Shown: positions 5,201 to 7,776 of the stretch, piece after piece
How the letters are laid out: every line of letters starts with the position of its first letter
How positions within the stretch are numbered: position 1 is the stretch's first letter
Assembly: GCA_023488865.1 (NCBI GenBank)
Contig: JAMDDG010000280.1
Location: 1 to 7,776 of the forward strand
Origin: Bacteroidota bacterium
Lineage (GTDB): Bacteria > Bacteroidota > Bacteroidia > Bacteroidales > Prolixibacteraceae
Reading direction: 5' to 3'
Length of the DNA: 7,776 nt
Translations under genes and position numbers: made by a program
Notes under the pieces: model-generated
The model's input: the letters and a program-made list of their open reading frames with translations, nothing else
What the model was told of the DNA's origin: nothing
Database searches by the model: none

Positions 5201-7776
5201 ATGAAAAAATATTCAAGGGTAATAGCAGTATTTTCTTTGATACTGTTGAGTTGCAGCAGCTATGCACAAAATAACAACAATACTTTATTGAAGGGTTTTG
5301 TAACCCCACCCAATGCCGCTAAACCGCGTGTATGGTGGCACTGGATGAGCGGCAATGTTACCAAGGAAGGGATTCGGGCTGACCTGGAGTGGATGCACCG
5401 GGTGGGCATAGGTGGGTTTCAGACTTTTGATGTATCAATGATACAACAAGTGGTTCCTAAGCGGCTGGTTTATATGACACCGGAATGGAAAGACGCATTT
5501 CTTTTTGCCACAAAGCTGGCCGACTCTTTAGGCCTTGAGATGGCTATTGCCGGCTCGCCCGGATGGAGCGAAAGCGGCGGTCCGTGGGTAACACCAGCCC
5601 AGGCCATGAAAAAATATGTGTGGAGCGAGACCCGTATAGAAGGCGGGAAGCCATTTACCGGTATTCTGCCAAAACCACCAACTACATCAGGTCCATATCT
5701 TCAGAATATCAGAGGTTATGGAAATGCTGTTCAAAAACCCGAAGATCCCGAATATTATGCAGATGCAGCGGTGGTAGCATATCGTGTACCTGAAAATGAT
5801 ATCTCAATATCAGAACTAAAGCCCAAGGTCACTTCCAGTGGTGGTAAATTTGATCTTACTATGTTAACCGATGGCGATTTGGAAAAAACCACATTTTTAC
5901 CGGCAGCCCAGCCAAACGGGAAATCATGGATACAGTTTGAGTTCACCAAACCTGAGAAAATCCAGTCTGTCACAATTGTGTTCGGTGCCCAGAAAAGCAG
6001 CAGTATCCCGGCGCTTGAAGCCAGCGATGATGGACTCCGGTTCAAGACGGTCCTGCAGGATCCAGGTGGATCCCAAAGAACCATAACATTTCCACCGGTT
6101 ACAGCCAGGTTTTTCCGCCTCACAATTACTACACCGGCTTTACAACCTGCCGGCGCAGATTCTGGTGGTTCAAGAAGAGGTAGAGGTAAGGGAGAAGACG
6201 GTCCTGCAGGAATGCAGATAGCAGAATTTGACTTGCATCGCTTTGCCCGGGTGAAATATTTTGAAGTTAAAGCTGGATTTGGTACCAGAAACGGAATGTA
6301 TGATATAGCAACACCTTCAGTCTCTGCCACAGATGTTGTCAATAAAAATGAGGTAGTTGACCTGACATCTAAAATGCAACCTGATGGAACACTTAACTGG
6401 ACACCTCCGGCCGGCCACTGGATGGTTACGCGCCTTGGCTATTCATTAACGGGTATAACAAACCATCCGGCTTCACGAGAAGCAACAGGCCTTGAAGTGG
6501 ATAAACTAAGCGCGGAACATTGTAAAGCTTATTTTGAAAATTACCTCGATCAGTATAAAGATGCAACCGGCGGGTTGATGGGAAAGAAAGGCCTTCAGTA
6601 CATGATAACCGACAGTTGGGAAGCGCGTACCCTGAATTGGACCGACAACATGATGATCGATTTTAAAAATCGACGTGGCTATGATATGCTTCCCTGGCTA
6701 CCGGTACTTACCGGCCATATAGTAGAAAGTGCCGAAGCCAGCGACAGGTTCCTTTGGGATTTCCGTAAAACCATTGCTGACCTTACGGCAGAAAACCATT
6801 ACGATCAGTTAACCACTTTGCTTCATGAACGGGGTATGGGACGTTATAGCGAATCGCATGAGAATGCCCGTCACATGGTTGCTGACGGCATGGAGGTTAA
6901 ACGCACAGCCGACATTCCGATGAGTGCCATGTGGGTACCCGGAAATGTTGGGGGTAATTCCATTGGTGAAGTAGCGGTCCATTATAAAGCCGATGTACGT
7001 GAATCGGCATCTGTGGCCCATATCTATGGGCAGAACCTGGTTGCGGCTGAGTCTATGACAGCTATTGGCACCGCCTGGGCCTGGTCGCCCGAATCATTGA
7101 AACCAACCGCAGACATGGAACTCGCATGTGGATTGAACCGTTTCGTAATCCACTGTTCTGTACATCAACCGGTGTTTGACAAAATACCGGGCCTCGGCCT
7201 TGGGCCTTTCGGTCAATGGTTCACAAGAAATGAGACCTGGGCAGAGGAAGCAGGCGCATGGACCACCTACCTGGCCCGCAGTTCCTATATGCTTCAGCAG
7301 GGAAAATTTGTGGCTGACGTTGCCTATTTCTATGGTGAGGACAATAACATTACATCCCTTTTTTTGAACAAATTACCGGATGTCCCATCAAGCTATAATT
7401 ACGATTTCGTAAACGCCGATGCGCTTATTAATGTCCTGTCGGTAAATAATGGACAGCTAATCACACCCAGCGGAATGGGCTACCGTTTGCTTGCCCTTGA
7501 TCCTAATGCAAGGTATATGACATTACCTGTATTACGCAAGATCAGTGCAATGGTGAAAGCCGGAGCTGTTGTAGTTGGTGAAAAACCGGTTGGTACTCCC
7601 AGTCTGAGTGATGATCAGGCTGAATTCAAGACCATTGCTGACCAGCTCTGGGGGACCGGAACTGGTGAAACCACTTTCGGCAAGGGAAAAGTCTATGCCG
7701 GACGGACGATTGCTGAAGTTCTTACTTCTTTAAAGGTTACCCCCGATTTTGAGTACACCAAACCCCAGGATACCAC
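5201..7776 (+). CDS. GH106-like alpha-L-rhamnosidase, 3' partial
   Basis: Open from ATG 5201 to the right edge (858 codons plus 2 bases). GH106 enzymes usually run to around 1,100 residues, so the C-terminal part is missing. They release terminal alpha-L-rhamnose with inversion. The N-terminus is a signal peptide ending LLSCSSYAQ; cleavage after A22 or a weak lipobox at C18 are both possible. Family features are PRVWWHWMSGN (42-52), the TIM-barrel start GIRADLEWMHRVGIGGFQ, SPGWSESGGPWV, MITDSWEA with E474, GRYSESHEN with E551 and E554, VRESAS with E601 and NLVAAESMTAIG with E617. From the GH106 literature I expect a Glu acid/base pair; E474 and either E601 or E617 are my candidates, unverified. 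Residues about 205-348 look like an inserted F5/8-type-C (discoidin-like) beta-sandwich, broken by a basic Gly-rich loop at 322-337. The 114-base AT-rich gap behind the sulfatase could hold its own promoter or be an intra-operon spacer. Confidence 0.9.
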   Translation, partial: MKKYSRVIAVFSLILLSCSSYAQNNNNTLLKGFVTPPNAAKPRVWWHWMSGNVTKEGIRADLEWMHRVGIGGFQTFDVSMIQQVVPKRLVYMTPEWKDAFLFATKLADSLGLEMAIAGSPGWSESGGPWVTPAQAMKKYVWSETRIEGGKPFTGILPKPPTTSGPYLQNIRGYGNAVQKPEDPEYYADAAVVAYRVPENDISISELKPKVTSSGGKFDLTMLTDGDLEKTTFLPAAQPNGKSWIQFEFTKPEKIQSVTIVFGAQKSSSIPALEASDDGLRFKTVLQDPGGSQRTITFPPVTARFFRLTITTPALQPAGADSGGSRRGRGKGEDGPAGMQIAEFDLHRFARVKYFEVKAGFGTRNGMYDIATPSVSATDVVNKNEVVDLTSKMQPDGTLNWTPPAGHWMVTRLGYSLTGITNHPASREATGLEVDKLSAEHCKAYFENYLDQYKDATGGLMGKKGLQYMITDSWEARTLNWTDNMMIDFKNRRGYDMLPWLPVLTGHIVESAEASDRFLWDFRKTIADLTAENHYDQLTTLLHERGMGRYSESHENARHMVADGMEVKRTADIPMSAMWVPGNVGGNSIGEVAVHYKADVRESASVAHIYGQNLVAAESMTAIGTAWAWSPESLKPTADMELACGLNRFVIHCSVHQPVFDKIPGLGLGPFGQWFTRNETWAEEAGAWTTYLARSSYMLQQGKFVADVAYFYGEDNNITSLFLNKLPDVPSSYNYDFVNADALINVLSVNNGQLITPSGMGYRLLALDPNARYMTLPVLRKISAMVKAGAVVVGEKPVGTPSLSDDQAEFKTIADQLWGTGTGETTFGKGKVYAGRTIAEVLTSLKVTPDFEYTKPQDT
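6044..6060. repeat. 17-bp direct repeat, copy 1 (in GH106 gene)
   Basis: AAGACGGTCCTGCAGGA, identical to 6195-6211. Here it is read as FKTVLQD within a beta-strand of the F5/8-type-C-like insert, a normal-looking sequence for that domain, so this copy is probably the ancestral one. Confidence 0.9.
6195..6211. repeat. 17-bp direct repeat, copy 2 (in GH106 gene)
   Basis: Exact copy of 6044-6060 placed 151 bases downstream, so it is read one frame over, as EDGPAG. It forms the end of a basic Gly-rich loop GGSRRGRGKGEDGPAG (residues 322-337, bases 6164-6211) that interrupts the beta-sandwich before MQIAEFDLHRF. Confidence 0.9.

Noticed and set aside
6051..6060. TCCTGCAGGA palindrome as a separate regulatory site
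   Set aside because: It is simply part of the 17-bp direct repeat and lies mid-gene.
5755..6342. 195-codon open frame on the - strand
   Set aside because: It lies wholly inside the GH106 gene, has no recognisable domain or leader, and the + strand frame carries clear family motifs over the same bases.

Overview
The window reads as part of a polysaccharide-degradation gene cluster, most likely from a Bacteroidota bacterium. This is inferred from the signal-peptide-led hydrolases on one strand, AT-rich leaders with no clear Shine-Dalgarno, and the pairing of S1 sulfatases with a GH106-type enzyme. No rRNA, tRNA or other taxonomic marker is present, so the lineage is a judgement and not a demonstration.

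Layout, all on the + strand. (1) Bases 1-2057: the 3' part of a large, G+C-rich gene for a secreted-type protein with what look like two right-handed parallel beta-helices in tandem; it is cut by the left edge. (2) 2152-3618: an S1-family sulfatase with a canonical C-x-P-x-R formylglycine motif. (3) 3656-5086: a second, divergent S1 sulfatase whose motif reads C-x-C-x-R. (4) 5201-7776: a GH106-like alpha-L-rhamnosidase carrying an inserted F5/8-type-C-like beta-sandwich; it is cut by the right edge. Gaps between genes are 94, 37 and 114 bases. There is no gene-free stretch over 300 bases and no RNA gene, CRISPR array, insertion sequence or convincing terminator.

How the genes may work together: two different sulfatases beside a rhamnosidase suggest breakdown of a sulfated, rhamnose-containing glycan such as an algal ulvan-like or rhamnan-sulfate polymer. 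The sulfatases would remove ester sulfates, the GH106 enzyme would release alpha-L-rhamnose, and the beta-helix protein could be a lyase, hydrolase or glycan-binding factor of unknown specificity. No SusC/SusD pair, regulator, transporter or formylglycine-generating enzyme lies in the window, so the substrate is inferred.

The most unusual DNA-level signals are inside coding sequence. A 350-base segment of the beta-helix gene holds a perfect 28-bp palindrome, a 15-bp-arm hairpin and several smaller dyads. The GH106 gene holds a 17-bp exact direct repeat read in two different frames, the second copy overlapping a Gly/Arg-rich loop. No clearly novel multi-gene system is evident.
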